From Fremontodendron californicum (taxonomy: Eukaryota > Streptophyta > Magnoliopsida > Malvales > Malvaceae), in assembly GCA_030761205.1 (NCBI GenBank), contig JAULJL010000002.1:41256814-41320813 (forward strand): a stretch of 64,000 nucleotides of DNA, read 5' to 3'. The position numbers and the translations under genes were made by a program. The notes beneath the pieces were generated by a model that saw only the letters and a program-made list of their open reading frames with translations, had not been told where the DNA came from and did not search any database. Below are positions 1-11,639 of this stretch, one piece after another. The number at the start of each line of letters is the position of its first letter. Position 1 is the first letter of the stretch.

Positions 1-797
1 TAACTAATCGAACTTTGATACAGTGTAACTTCACAAGTTACATCACATTATTCACAGTACAGTGGTCGCTGGCAATTCGCTGCCATGGATCTATGATGGC
101 TAAATATTGGTCGGATTGGATTTCTTGAAGTCGAGTATTTTAGTTGTTGATATAAGGGTTTTTGTAGCGTGCATATTATGAGGTATCATCGAGGATCGAA
201 GCTGCATTCATAGTTTTGCTCTTTCATAAAAAAACATTTTAATAGGAAAACGGTGATTATTGTTTTATAAAGTTATAGTTCAATACTTGAATATTAAATA
301 TGAGATCGTTTCACCCTCTCAACATTGGTCTCTTAATTAAGGGTGTGATTGTGTTTTCACTCAGGACCGATACAAATTCAGAACGGATTTCATAAACGGC
401 ATCATAATTGATGTAAGGATTGTTGGATTACGTCAATTATAAAATATTGTTGCATTTTAGGGGCCCGAGGCAATCCTTGTAGTTTTATTTTTTGAGAAAA
501 AAAACGAATCGATAAAGAAATGATAACTCTTTATAAAATCTTATAGATAAATCTTCAGTTATTAATATGAGATCGTTTTGCCCCCTTAACAAAAATGGAA
601 GCCATGATCAGTTTAATGAAAGGCGAGTGAAGTAGATGAAGACAATTTTGGCCTCTTTCCTGTTTTATAAATTTGGGGGAAAGTTTTGTACCCTATATAA
701 TGTATATCAGAGTTTCTTAAGGATCCATTCTAAACTTCTTCCTGTAAGCTTGTATGATATATCAAGCACTTTCATTTATTTCTAAATTAGAATTAAC
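1..797. other. AT-rich intergenic DNA, no gene seen
   Basis: No long open frame or recognisable domain is visible on either strand. The stretch contains scattered poly-A/T tracts and two similar short segments (around 300 and 565, each with an ATATGAGATCGTTT-like string), which hint at an old internal duplication. Nothing here supports a gene. Confidence 0.6.
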
Positions 798-1163
798 AAC
801 CAAACTTGGATACATATATAAAATAACTTCTCACTCTCTTACTAATTTCTTTTAGTAACTTTTTTGAAGAGACTATAAATAATGGTCTTACAGTTTCATT
901 TGGATCTTTTTGGGACAGTCCGACAAACTTTTGGTTATTAAGAATTCTTTGTAATTTTTTTTCTGCAATAACTATAGCAACTATAATTTTTACCATCTTT
1001 AGCCACCTAAACTTTTATCACCACCATCTGTCATCGCACTTGTTTTTCAGATTTCAATATTTTTCTCCGTCATCTCCTTACGATATCTCATTTTATTGGT
1101 TAAACATTTTCTCACCCCATAAAAAAACTCTCTATATAAACCAAACTTGGATACAAATATATA
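798..1163 (+). repeat. Dispersed repeat copy 1, flanked by a long imperfect direct repeat
   Basis: About 315 bp between 821 and 1138 are clearly related, in the same orientation, to 19,240-19,528. Shared landmarks are a TATAAATAA box (872-880 here), a CATCACCACCATCTG block and a downstream CTACGATATCTCATTTTA-like block. The insert is bordered by AACCAAACTTGGATACA at 798-814 and again at 1139-1155, as if the target had been duplicated for about 22 bp. The TATA box followed by a conserved leader suggests a promoter-bearing retroelement piece such as an LTR fragment, but no TG...CA ends were found, so the class is unknown. Confidence 0.6.
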
Positions 1164-2303
1164 AACACAGGCACAGCCTAATGCATATGAACATAATTCG
1201 TCTGCCCCTCTCTTTGGCCCATTCCCTGCCCCGTTCACTTATGCTTGTCACTTATCATTAGTAAAATCTGTTTTAACTTTTTACATTGACCGTTAATTAA
1301 AAACTGTATTAAATGTTTTGTAAAAATAAAAAATTAAGTAGAAATTAATTTTTTTAAGATATTAAAATTAAAATAAAAAACTCATATAATATTTTTTAAT
1401 TATAATTCAGTAGTCACTGTCAATAAAATAATTTGTATTATTTTTAATGAAAAAAAAAAATATTTTTTTAAATATCTGTGTTTGAGGACAAGAAAAATCA
1501 AATATGGAGAGACTAACTAAAATGGCTTTCTCCATCACCAAAGTTCAGGAAGCATGAATAGATCCTCACCATTTCTTGCAGAGATCTAATTTCATCTCTA
1601 ATTTCCAATTTTCTTTCATAATCATTATCTCTTTTTTTTTTTTCTCCAAAACATTCATCCTCTATTTGTATGTTTTTTTTTTTTTTTGTTATTCCGAAAC
1701 ATTTATCTCTAAAATCTAAAAAGTGTTCAATTATCCTATAATAACTACTAAAAATTTTGTTTTCTTAATAGTGAGATTTTTTTTTTTTAAAAGAATCTTA
1801 CGGTAAGTTTTGATAGAAGGAGATTATATGCTTTTTTATTATTTTATTTTAGTATCTTTGCAAAAAAATTGATTGGTTTTACTGGTTTTATTCAAATATG
1901 AACAGTTTTATTAACTACTAAGGAGAGATGAATTTAACGGAGAGTTAAACGTTTTATAAATTTTCTTTTTAAATTACGTGACAGGTGAACGGGACAGAGA
2001 GTTGGGCACATAAAAGGGCAACCGAATTCTACTCAATACAGACAAACATGAATGTATCCAATGTACTATACTATAATCTATAAGTGAAAAATCAGGAGGG
2101 AAAGTTCTAGGACATAACAACATAGATTATCCTTTTGTCATTTGTGTAGAATTCAAACTCAAAATAAATGTCGGCAATGTGTTTTGGAAGTGAAATTCTG
2201 TAATGAAAGATTTTTTTTTTTGCGGTTCTGACTGCTTCTATCACATGGGATAATAAAGAAGGACTAGCAGAATTATAGGTACGTACCATTCCACCAGCTG
2301 ACT

Positions 2304-2335
<32 letters not shown>

Positions 2336-3108
2336 ATCTTTACTGATATGTCTATGCTAGTTTATTTGAGTGACATGATTTTGCAATAATAAAAATATAT
2401 ATATTCAAGAGTCCCATTGAGAAACAGTGGGATCCACGTACGTTATTAAAATGATGTTTAGAAAATATATTTTTAAATAGTGGTCACGAATTTTATAGCG
2501 GATGCGATTATGATATCTTGAACAATTAGTGGATGTAAATTTTGTTTAAATTTTATATTTTTTTATCAAAAGTAATATATTTATACATTTTGATATTATA
2601 TTTTATTATTTCAATATTTATAATAATTTATATGAGTTTTATTTAATTTATAAAATAAAAAATTCTAATTTTATAAATATATATTTTTTAAATGTAATAT
2701 GGATGATATTATTATTCAAATATTATCAAACTAAATCATACAAATAAAATTGTGAATAATAATAAATATAAATTCATTAAGTAGCATCCAAATAATTTCA
2801 AATAAAAATTTTAATTGAATATCAATTTCTTAAAAAAAACAAATATAAAAACTCTATTTTCTTCTAATTTACCACTAAAATGAATTAAAATGAATGACGT
2901 GGAGGATCCAAAGTATTTCTATTTTCATCCTTTCTTTGATTTTGATCACATTCCCATCTACGTTAAAAATAAAAATAAAACTCATAATTGTAATATCTCT
3001 TGAAAGCAATGGAGACATTATACTGTAAATAAAATGTGGAAGAATGAAACAGAATACATCATTGATGGGCAGGGGAGTACCAGAAATATTGACAAGGAAG
3101 GTTGAAAT
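1164..3108. other. AT-rich intergenic DNA with a TA microsatellite
   Basis: No coding region is supported; the short open frames here lack any family resemblance. The stretch contains a (TA)n microsatellite at 2306-2331 and long A/T runs at 1440-1460, 1630-1690 and 1775-1790. Confidence 0.6.
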
Positions 3109-3384
3109 TAGACCTGCTCAAGGGTTGGGCAGCCTGTCAAACTCGGCAGGCCCGGCCCGTACTGGGTCGAGCCTGAGCAGGGAATTTTGTGTTATGACCG
3201 ACTCGGATCACTGTTTTATTAATAAAATAATATTATTTTATTTAAATTTAATTATAAAAATATTAATAAAAAATATATTTTTTATTTTTTTAAATAGGGT
3301 GAACAGTAACCTCGAGCCTGGGGCCGAGCCTGGGTTAGGATGAAGAAAATTCTCGGGCCACGGCCCGGCCTGTAAGCACCTCTA
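3109..3384. mobile_element. hAT-type MITE (TAGACCTGCTC family), diverged
   Basis: The left end reads TAGACCTGCTCAAGGG and the right end is a diverged complement ending in GCACCTCTA. Both sub-terminal regions are rich in GGCCCGG, and the core is very AT-rich. Flanking octamers GTTGAAAT (3101-3108) and GCCGAAAT (3385-3392) agree at 6 of 8 positions, compatible with an aged 8-bp hAT target-site duplication. The intact sister at 24,171-24,400 fixes the ends of the family. Confidence 0.7.
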
Positions 3385-4963
3385 GCCGAAATATACATAT
3401 AAAGATTTAAAGTAAAAATAAAAATCGTGTATGAAATAAACCTGTCCAAGAATAGGGTTATTCGACGGCTCGAATCGGGCCGGGCCTTGAACAAGTAAAA
3501 TTTTTTGCTATGTGAGTTTGACTCGACCTAGTCCATAGACAATTTTAGTATAAAAATATTAAATTTAAATATTATATATGATATTAAATTTGCTAACAAT
3601 ATATAAATTTCTTATAATGAAATAATTTTTTTAAAATTTTTTAAATATTATAATTCATGTTACATATGAAAAAAAAATAATAAGAAATAAAGTCTCAACA
3701 AAAAAAAATTATTGTCTAATTAAAATATGCATAAAATTATTTGATATTATAAAAGAAAATCATAAGATTATATGAATTTAGATAAAATAAAATAAGTTAA
3801 ATGCACTATTAGATATTGTAATTGTTTAACTTTATTTATTTATTTCTTCCTTATGAGTATAGAATAAAAAATATTAAACAAAATAATTAATGTAAATGTA
3901 TCTAGTTAATTGATTGAAAAAAGTAAAGCTAATAATAATGAATGAGGTTTAAATTAAAAAAATTACCAAATTTATTATATCAAATAAATTTTATAAATGA
4001 GGCTAAATTGAAAGATCAAACAAATTTTGGATGGACTAAACATAATTTTATTTTATTTTAAAATTTTTTAAAAATTAAGGGGGGGCCAAATTGAAAGCCG
4101 AGCAAAATTTGAAGGGTTCAAAGATAATTTTACCTTTATTTAAAAAAGTTCAAAAAATTGAGAAGGGGAAGGCCCCTGCCCTGCATTCGCCCCTGTTGAT
4201 GAAAAACGTGGATATGATAAATGATAAACATAATATCCATAATTAAAATTTTATCCAAAGTAAAGTGGATATAATGTCTCTCACCGGTAAAAATTGACTA
4301 TTTTGATAAGATAATTCAATTCCCTTCTCATTAAAATTTTGAAATTAAATTAAGGAAGGATGAATCTTCAAATGAATCATGATAGTGTTCTTTCAATTTT
4401 CATTGAGTTTTACTATCCGTTCTTTTATTTTGTGTAGTATTAATAATAAATTTGGACATGATAAAAAATATGACACAAACATTTATACGATACGTTTAAT
4501 AAATACGAAAATAATGTAAAAAACACGGAATGACATATTTAAACACGATTAACATAATATTTAATATATGTATCACATTCATGTTTAAAATTTTAATATT
4601 TTTAATAATTTATATTGTGTTTATATTTATATTATAAAAAAATATATATACGAATTACTCAATCTAACCGGTAGATTTATTTATTTTGAATAATTTGGGT
4701 CAACATTATCGGCATGTTATGTTATTGTTACGAACGAGGTTTACAATTTTTATTAAATTATATTTTGAAAATTTTTGGTTGTATTGAATATTAATATCGA
4801 AAATAAAATAAAATAATTGTTGCATATACAATCTATAGGTCAACTTTCCTTTTTTTTAGATAAATTCAAAATATAAAAAATAAACTATTTATTATGATAG
4901 AAAAAGATAATCCTTTTTGTTTCTATAGACCCTGAAAAATCGAAGCTTTAGTTTGGAGTAAAA
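3385..4963. other. AT-rich intergenic DNA with repeat debris
   Basis: The part at 3,440-3,540 carries another GGGCCGGGCC-rich fragment resembling a MITE end. The rest is AT-rich with no coding signal. The stretch 4,440-4,740, with many short ACACGA-like words, looks like an old degenerate repeat. Confidence 0.5.
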
Positions 4964-5209
4964 ATGGGGAAACGACGATCGAGACGACAGTTCCGACTCC
5001 CCTACGACGCCATGAAAGTTCCATCCGTCGTATCTTCAGCCTTTACGGCTCCGTCGTCGCTGTTAAGATCTTCCGCTTTCCGTCGTTTTGTTTTTTTTTT
5101 TTTACAAAAAATGGTTAGAGAATTACGTTTTACGCCGAATTTGGAAGTTATTGTCGTAGTTAGATAACGTGTTTCGACCGCGACAATCATATTCAAAATT
5201 TATGTAATT
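4960..5209 (+). pseudogene. Possible degraded RRM-protein fragment
   Basis: A frame opening at 4964 gives a basic peptide (MGKRRSRRQFRLPYDAM). Moving one base to the neighbouring frame near 5015 gives ESSIRRIFSLYGSVVAVKI, which resembles the first half of an RNA-recognition motif (beta1-alpha1-beta2). The two pieces only make sense together if a frameshift is assumed, and the similarity then fades. A Mutator-type MITE is inserted immediately downstream. This reads best as a broken copy of an RNA-binding protein gene; the parent gene is not identified and the call is tentative. Confidence 0.3.
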
Positions 5210-5218
5210 TCGAAATAA

Positions 5219-5753
5219 AGTAAAAGTATCTGAAAAGTTTTTATATTATATCATCTAATATAAATTAGTTATTTTATTATAAAATTGAGTAATTTAGTTC
5301 ATGAAATTTTAAAATTAAAGCAAATAAATAAAATCACTAATTAGTGTAACGAAAACTATTAAAAAAAAGACGTAATATTTAATCTTGTGTTTATTTGATG
5401 ATGTGATACTAATAAAATATATTATTTTAAGCTGATGTGGATAAAATAACAACTTAAGTTAGTAAAAAATAATTTGATGTGGCATTTTTATCAACTTAGT
5501 TTGTTATTTTCTCCACGTCAACTTAAAATAATATATTTTATTGATGTCATGTCAGCATTTGACATTCACATCATCAAATAAACACAAATTAAATGTCACG
5601 TCAACTTTTTTAACAGTTTTTATTATATTAGTCAATAATTTTATCTTTTTATTTTAATTTTAAAAATATAAAAATTAAATTACTTAATTTTATAATAAAT
5701 AAACTAATTTACACTATATAATACAATATAAAAACTTTTTAAATATTTTGACC
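5219..5753. mobile_element. Mutator-type MITE with perfect 9-bp target-site duplication
   Basis: The 535-bp AT-rich element has long terminal inverted repeats. The left arm (AGTAAAAGTATCTGAAAAG, then TTTTTATATTATATCATC) mirrors the right arm read backwards (GGTCAAAATATTTAAAAAG, then TTTTTATATTGTATTATA), and pairing continues for well over 100 bp. It is flanked by the identical 9-mer TCGAAATAA at 5210-5218 and 5754-5762, the hallmark length for Mutator-like elements. There is no transposase, so it is non-autonomous. A second family member lies at 48,910-49,328. Confidence 0.88.
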
Positions 5754-6027
5754 TCGAAATAACGATTCGAGGATTCTGATTTCCATTAAGATGCGACTGT
5801 TACGTCATGAAATGGCCGACATTTTAGAACTACGGAAATGGGAATTATCGAAGGAGTGGCCAAGTAAGGTCAATTCAGAAGCACGATTCAAGATACCCCC
5901 ACACACCTGGTTGCATCAAAGTCTTAAAGTTGGTTTGTCTTTGCTCGTTGGAATCTTCATTGCGATTTCCATGGTGGAACAAAAGATGTACACCCAGTCC
6001 GAAAATGGCTAATTATACTTTTAAATA

Positions 6028-6212
6028 AATGAATTTTGCTAACAAATATTTTAAGAGCACTATTTAAGGTTATTATATATAATAATATCTTCATCCAATG
6101 CATTAAATATGATGAATAAAATTATTAAATTTTGTAATTAATACAATATTATTTTTATAATGATATATTAACTAATTTTAAAAAATATCTTAAAGACATT
6201 AATTAGCAAAAC

Positions 6213-6216
<4 letters not shown>
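6028..6216. mobile_element. Small AT-rich MITE (GCTAA...TTAGC family)
   Basis: Inverted ends TTTTGCTAACAAATATTTTAAGA and its diverged partner near 6185-6212 (TCTTAAAGACATTAATTAGCAAAAC) bound about 190 bp of AT-rich DNA. Related copies are seen near 55,233-55,397, 58,855-59,012 and 59,208-59,585. A (TA)n microsatellite (6217-6243) abuts the right end. Confidence 0.6.
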
Positions 6217-6243
<27 letters not shown>

Positions 6244-7637
6244 GAGTGTGACCCGTGACTTATCCTTGATTTCCTTCCCTATATATGGCCTACGCAGGCA
6301 CTAATTTCAAACTTTAGATTGGCTGCGTTCAAGAGGTTGCTTTACCTTTCTTCACGAATATCTAGATATGATCTTGTGTACAAAACTAGGACCAGATCCT
6401 GTCACCACCCTGCATGGTTAAAAGAAGAAGAGGGCTAATATAGCCATTGGATAGGGGGGATAATTTATTTGAAAATTTGATGTATTGATGCCACCAAATT
6501 ACCCAGGAAGAGAAACTGGTTTTTGACTATTTTAATGTTAAGGGGAAACTTTCGGCTTCCATTTCAGGTTTCTTTTGAGGGATTAGATTTCAATTCCTCC
6601 TTAGGCATTAATGCGTGATGAAGTGGAAACCACAACACCTAAAAGGAAGAAAATGATTATATGAATTTTAGCAGGTTTGGTATGGGCTATGGGGTCATTC
6701 TGCTTTTTTTTCTTCTGCAAATAGGAGAGTTAATTAACAGCATCTTTGATTTCAAAAGTTTCTCTATATGATCAGAAATTGGAGCTCGTTAGCATAGAGC
6801 TACTGTTTCAACGTCCTTTCCATCTATTCTAAAGGCTATGATTCTATAATCCGACAAAAAAAAAAAAAAAGTTCCCAATCATCCACCAAAAGAAAAAAGG
6901 CAAAGGTTTGCAGCTTTGCAGGTTTTGAGAGCTTATCAATCTTGCATCATAAAAATTCAGAATATAATGAGGCTTTTCACTCAGCCTTATGGCTTATAAT
7001 ATTTGTTCTTCCCTAGTTCATCATGACTAGCCATTGTTAATACGCAATGGATAAGGTTGCTGTGAAAAGGAGATATCATCCGTTTTCCATGAAAACAGGA
7101 CCTTTGAATAGTGTCATTTTTTAGGTATGACAATGATTGTTCAGGATTCAAGAAAGCATATCAGCTCTGGCATTCATCATTTGAAATAAAATCAGATAAT
7201 TAAGGTTAAATTTTTAGTGCAATATCCTAGACAATTGCAAGAAGAAAAGGGACGGTTCATTCCATATGAAGCTGATTTCAATCTTTCATAAAACATTCGA
7301 TTAAAGATATGCGATCTTCAAATAAAATCCCGGCATTGTCTTGCTATAATATGATTCATGAAAGATGGATTTCAAGCTTTTTTTGCAGGAACATATCAAC
7401 AGATTCAACACCATATATATGCAGAATGGATGTGAAAGTGAAACACTGAATTACACCCAAAAACAAACACAAAACGCTTAAACAGTTTTGCCCTTTAATT
7501 TCAAAGCAAATTAATTGGCATATTGTTTTGTCATGTTACTAATGATTTCATCCATACACTAGTAACAAAGTAGTACCTTACAAGGACACAACATTTTAGA
7601 AAGCTGCAAACTTCTGATGTAAGTAACCCTCAGAAAA
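6244..7637. other. Intergenic DNA, no gene seen
   Basis: The base composition is less extreme than to the left, but no long frame, splice-consistent exon set or recognisable protein could be found on either strand. Confidence 0.55.
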
Positions 7638-10600
7638 TTTTTTTTGGATAAGTAGATTTTCATATATCCAAGAAAGCAGCAATGCTGCTACATGTTACAA
7701 AGCAAACTTAGCTTAGCTAAACAAATCAGAAAACCAATGCCATTAGACAAACATGTCTGCATTTAACCTCCAAGAATTACATAAAAACGTATTAACTGAA
7801 TCTCTTTTAATCTTCCTAAGATCACTTAACCTGATCGAGATCATGTCTCTCACTTGCTCAGTGAGGTGCTCCTCCTTTTGCTCAGTTGAGTTGAACAAGC
7901 GATTATTTCTTTCCTTCCAAACTAGGTAGATAACTGCGTTCCAGGCAAGCCTCAATATCGTTGTGATTAGAGCTTTACCTCTGAGGTTGACAGAGGCCCA
8001 TTGAAGCTCTACAGTCCAACATGCAACCTGCCTTTTTAACCTACAAAGTACCATCACTCTCTGCCATATATGTTTCGAGTAGGAGCAAGTGAAGAATAGA
8101 TGATCTCTGGTTTCCCTCTCTTGTTTGCACAGCAGACATTTATCATCCACGGCCATTCCCCAGGAGATAAGCCTATCCTTTGTGGCCAATCTATTTAGGA
8201 TTGCCATCCAAGAGAGAATAGAATGCCTAGGAATATTAAAATTGCACCATACCAACTTATACCAAGCCACTTTCCCAGCTGAAGGTCTTATCTTGTTCCA
8301 CACTGCTGACACTTGGTACTTTCCCTCTGGAAAAGGCCATTTGCAGCTTCCATCAGCAGTTGTGAGAACTATTCTGGCAGCCACCTCTCTCAATTGCATG
8401 ATCTTCCTCCAATTCCAGCTGCTCCCACTCTGGATAGAGATGTGCCATGGGTCTCTATTCTTCAACACATAAGTCTTGATCCAGGCTATCCATAGGGAGC
8501 CTGCGTCAATCAGTACAGCCCAAAAATTCCTTAGAATACATGCCTGATTCCAAGTGACAGTGTCCTTTACACCAAGTCCCCCTTCTGATTTTGGCAAGCA
8601 AATAGACTTCCAGCTAACTTTAGCTCCCTTAACTTGGCCTTCCTTCCCTTTCCATAAGAAGCTTGAACATAGCTGCATCAACTTCCTTATGCACTGCTTG
8701 GGCAGAACAAAATGTCTGCACCAGAAGTTCTGCAGGTGAAACAGAACTGATTGGATAAGCTGAAGCCTTCCAGCATAAGACAAGAACTTTGTTGCCCATC
8801 CTCTAACCCTTGCTGTCACCTTCTCCAATAGTGGCTCGCAGTCCGTCATAGTTAATTTTCTAGTGACTAATGGAACCCCTAGGTATCTGACAGGCAGTGT
8901 GCCTGTAGTGAACCCTGTGGACTCTCTGATGAGCCTTAATTCTTCTCTGTCAATTCCTGTGGAGAAGAACTCACTTTTGGCGCTATTAAGTTGGAGCCCT
9001 GAGTAGGTGTAGAATTGACTTAGCACTAGCTGAATACCTTTCACTGAATCAAGATTGCCCTTGGCAAAGATAAGCAGATCATCAGCAAAACTCAGATGAG
9101 TTAAATGGAGCTTTTTGCATTTTGGATGATAAGAGAAGACCCCATACTGTGCTGCTGAGTCCAGCAACTTAGACAGGACATTGATAGCAATCACAAAGAG
9201 GTAGGGGGAAAGGGGATCACCTTGCCTAACTCCTCTTGCCCCCTTAAAGAAGCCCATAAGTCCTCCATTAACAGATATAGAGAAGTAACTGGTGGAAATG
9301 CAACTTTCAGTCCAATCTATGAATTGCTGAGGGACCTGCATTGCCTTCAAGACTGCAAAGATGAAATCCCAGCTGATAGTATCAAATGCCTTTTGCAAAT
9401 CCACTTTTATGGCACATCGCGGGGACAGAGTATTCCTACCATAGCCTCTAACTAACTCCTGAGCAAGCAGGATATTGTCTGTGATACTTCTGCCTGGAAT
9501 GAAGGCACTCTGATTGGGACAGATCACCAATGGAAGACTGCTCTTGAGTCTGTTAGTCAGAATCTTGCTGATGCATTTGTAAAAGACTGTGCAACAGGAA
9601 ATTGGTCTGAAATCTCTCATTGTGCTTGGATTAGGGCATTTTGGAATGAGAGCCACACTAGTTGAATTGAAGGCTTTGTGCATCACTCCTGTCCTGAAAA
9701 AGAACATTGCAGCCTCTGTGACATCCTCACCAACAACTTGCCAAGCTGTTTTGAAGAAGTGAGCTGTGAATCCATCTGGCCCTGGACTCTTATCACTATG
9801 AATCGAAAACATTGCTTCTTTTATCTCTGCAGGAGTTACCCTTTTAACCAGTTCTGCTTGGTGCTCTTCAGTGATGGAAGTCTGAAGAAGTTCAGCAAGC
9901 AAATCCTGATTACAGCCCTTGACCATATGGTCTTTGGATCCCAGCAAGTTCTGGAAATAGGCGACAGCTTCTGTAGCAATCTGATCAAAGTTTTCAAGTC
10001 TGTTTCCTTGTGCATCCGTCAAAGAATGTATGGTATTTTTGCTCAACTTTGCCCTTACCATCCTATGGAAGAAGCCTGTATTTTGGTCTCCTTCCTTTAG
10101 CCATTGAATTCTGGATTTCTGCTTGTAAAAGCTTTCCTCATCTTTGAGAAGATTATTGAAATCCCTGGAAAGGATATATTTCTTTGCTGCCAGTTCAACA
10201 TCTGCAGGCTTCCTTAGTAGATGGAGCTGCACTTCTGCTAATTCCCTTCTTTTGGCTTGTACCTTCTCATTAATAGCTCCATACTTCTTGAAATTGAAAT
10301 TCTTTAGCTTCTGCTTCACTCTCTTCAATTTGATATGCAAATTGGACATAGGATCGCCTCTGGTAGGTTCCTGCCAAGAACTCTCAACTATATCCATGAA
10401 CTCTGCATCCCTAGTCCAGTAATTGAAAAACTTGAATGGTTTGGGAGGGGAGTGAATCTCCAAGCTGGTTTTGATTAGAGCAGCACAGTGATCAGAGGTT
10501 TCAGGTGCAATAAATTCCACATAGGAATGTGGGAAAGAGATGAGCCATTGATCATTGATCATCACCCTATCAAGCTTCTTGGCAAGATGATTTTCTTGAT

Positions 10601-11510
10601 GATTTGACCAGGTAAAGATTGGACCAACAAATTGGTGATCCATCAATGCATTCTGTTCAATGCAATGTTGGAAATCTTTCATATCTGAGTTACTGTGTTG
10701 GGATCCATTAAAGCATGAGCTTTCTGATGGATGAGCGACCACATTATAATCTCCTGCTAAAATCCATGGCGCACCTTGAGTAGTTCCACTGAGGGAATGC
10801 AAGTGTGACCAAAGCAGTTTCCTTCTGCTTCCTTCATTACTTCCATAAATGACAGTCAAATAAAACCTCAGAGAGTTTAGATTAATCTGGCATGTGATGG
10901 ACTGTTCTGTTGAGTCCTTCATATCTACATCCAGGTGAACCTTACTAAGGATCCAAATTCTTCCATTTGAAGCTTCAGAGTAGTTATGATGAAGATTCCA
11001 TCCCTTAAAATGCATGTCAACAATCTTCTGCACTTTAGGTAACTTTACTCTAGTCTCAATAAGACAGACAATATCAATCTGCAACTTAGAAATTCTACTG
11101 GCTACATGTTTTTGCCTTAGAGGACAATTGAGTCCTCTAACATTCCAAACAAGGATGTTCATTAATGAAGAGTTGGAGAGTGACTCCCCAAGGCAGAAGC
11201 CTTACCTCGAGCCTTTCCCTTGTCAATAGGCCCCTTCCTTTTCTTTAAATTCTTCATTAGATCTGTCACCCCTGCTGCAGCAGCCCTAGGCTTTCTTGTT
11301 TCTTCTGAAAAAACAACCTGATGAGAGTGGCTTTCAGTCCTATCCTCCATAAGTGACTCTGTGTTACCAGTATCCTTCTCATTTTCAGGAACAGATTCCA
11401 ATATTGCAAATCTGTTGTCTGAACCCATAGCTCCTGTGGCTGAGGTGGATCCGCTTTCTGTCCCAGATGGAACTGGCCTTTCCAATTGCTCTATGATGAC
11501 CTGAGCAGGT
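7638..11510 (-). mobile_element. L1-type LINE, 5'-truncated, ORF2 intact
   Basis: This is a non-LTR retrotransposon on the minus strand. Its 3' end is marked by a T-run on the plus strand (7638-7645, the element's A-tail) followed by a 3' UTR shared word for word with the copy at 12,870. It carries the end of ORF1 and a complete ORF2. Coding similarity fades upstream of about 11,510, so the 5' part of ORF1 and the promoter are missing. I found no convincing target-site duplication, so the 5' boundary is approximate. Confidence 0.85.
7743..11162 (-). CDS. LINE ORF2: endonuclease / reverse transcriptase
   Basis: The 1,139-residue frame is uninterrupted. It codes for the enzyme that nicks chromosomal DNA and copies the LINE RNA into the nick. 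The N-terminus is an endonuclease/exonuclease/phosphatase domain (NILVWNVRGLN at the start, IETRV near residue 37, GDYNVV near 143, SDH near 226). The reverse transcriptase follows, with KSPGPDGF, GVRQGDPLSPYLF and the catalytic FADD at about residues 691-694. The C-terminus holds the plant zf-RVT zinc-binding region (about 960-1,045, with CLLCKQERETRDHLFFTC). The length is in the usual range for plant L1 ORF2. The start codon overlaps the stop of the upstream frame in the string TAATG (11,164-11,160). All catalytic motifs are present, so the enzyme may be functional, although the element lacks its 5' end. Confidence 0.92.
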   Translation of the reverse strand: MNILVWNVRGLNCPLRQKHVASRISKLQIDIVCLIETRVKLPKVQKIVDMHFKGWNLHHNYSEASNGRIWILSKVHLDVDMKDSTEQSITCQINLNSLRFYLTVIYGSNEGSRRKLLWSHLHSLSGTTQGAPWILAGDYNVVAHPSESSCFNGSQHSNSDMKDFQHCIEQNALMDHQFVGPIFTWSNHQENHLAKKLDRVMINDQWLISFPHSYVEFIAPETSDHCAALIKTSLEIHSPPKPFKFFNYWTRDAEFMDIVESSWQEPTRGDPMSNLHIKLKRVKQKLKNFNFKKYGAINEKVQAKRRELAEVQLHLLRKPADVELAAKKYILSRDFNNLLKDEESFYKQKSRIQWLKEGDQNTGFFHRMVRAKLSKNTIHSLTDAQGNRLENFDQIATEAVAYFQNLLGSKDHMVKGCNQDLLAELLQTSITEEHQAELVKRVTPAEIKEAMFSIHSDKSPGPDGFTAHFFKTAWQVVGEDVTEAAMFFFRTGVMHKAFNSTSVALIPKCPNPSTMRDFRPISCCTVFYKCISKILTNRLKSSLPLVICPNQSAFIPGRSITDNILLAQELVRGYGRNTLSPRCAIKVDLQKAFDTISWDFIFAVLKAMQVPQQFIDWTESCISTSYFSISVNGGLMGFFKGARGVRQGDPLSPYLFVIAINVLSKLLDSAAQYGVFSYHPKCKKLHLTHLSFADDLLIFAKGNLDSVKGIQLVLSQFYTYSGLQLNSAKSEFFSTGIDREELRLIRESTGFTTGTLPVRYLGVPLVTRKLTMTDCEPLLEKVTARVRGWATKFLSYAGRLQLIQSVLFHLQNFWCRHFVLPKQCIRKLMQLCSSFLWKGKEGQVKGAKVSWKSICLPKSEGGLGVKDTVTWNQACILRNFWAVLIDAGSLWIAWIKTYVLKNRDPWHISIQSGSSWNWRKIMQLREVAARIVLTTADGSCKWPFPEGKYQVSAVWNKIRPSAGKVAWYKLVWCNFNIPRHSILSWMAILNRLATKDRLISWGMAVDDKCLLCKQERETRDHLFFTCSYSKHIWQRVMVLCRLKRQVACWTVELQWASVNLRGKALITTILRLAWNAVIYLVWKERNNRLFNSTEQKEEHLTEQVRDMISIRLSDLRKIKRDSVNTFLCNSWRLNADMFV

Positions 11511-11551
11511 AATTGCAAAAGGCATAGAGGTAACATGTAATTTGTAGACAA
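11162..11551 (-). pseudogene. LINE ORF1, C-terminal remnant
   Basis: This is an open frame of 129 codons; the first 12 or so probably come from flanking DNA. The LINE-like part, from about LPAQVIIEQ onward, has the usual low-complexity C-terminal half of a plant L1 ORF1 (NRFAILE, then acidic and basic stretches such as KNLKKRKGPIDKGK). The N-terminal RNA-binding and zinc-knuckle parts normally found in plant ORF1 are absent because the element is 5'-truncated. Its stop codon shares one base with the ORF2 start (TAATG). Confidence 0.6.
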
Positions 11552-11639
11552 TTAGTACAGATTGGACCAATGCATCCAGATCAAACAAAATTTGTAGTAT
11601 TAAAATAAAGAAAACGTGGTTTGAATGAATTATTGCCCA

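Noticed and set aside
8125..11229. Several plus-strand open frames of 60-140 codons opposite the LINE
   Set aside because: They are antisense shadows of the LINE ORF2, with no family resemblance of their own.
7600..11560. Target-site duplication for the larger LINE copy
   Set aside because: No matching direct repeat was found between the flanks at about 7,620-7,637 and 11,500-11,560.
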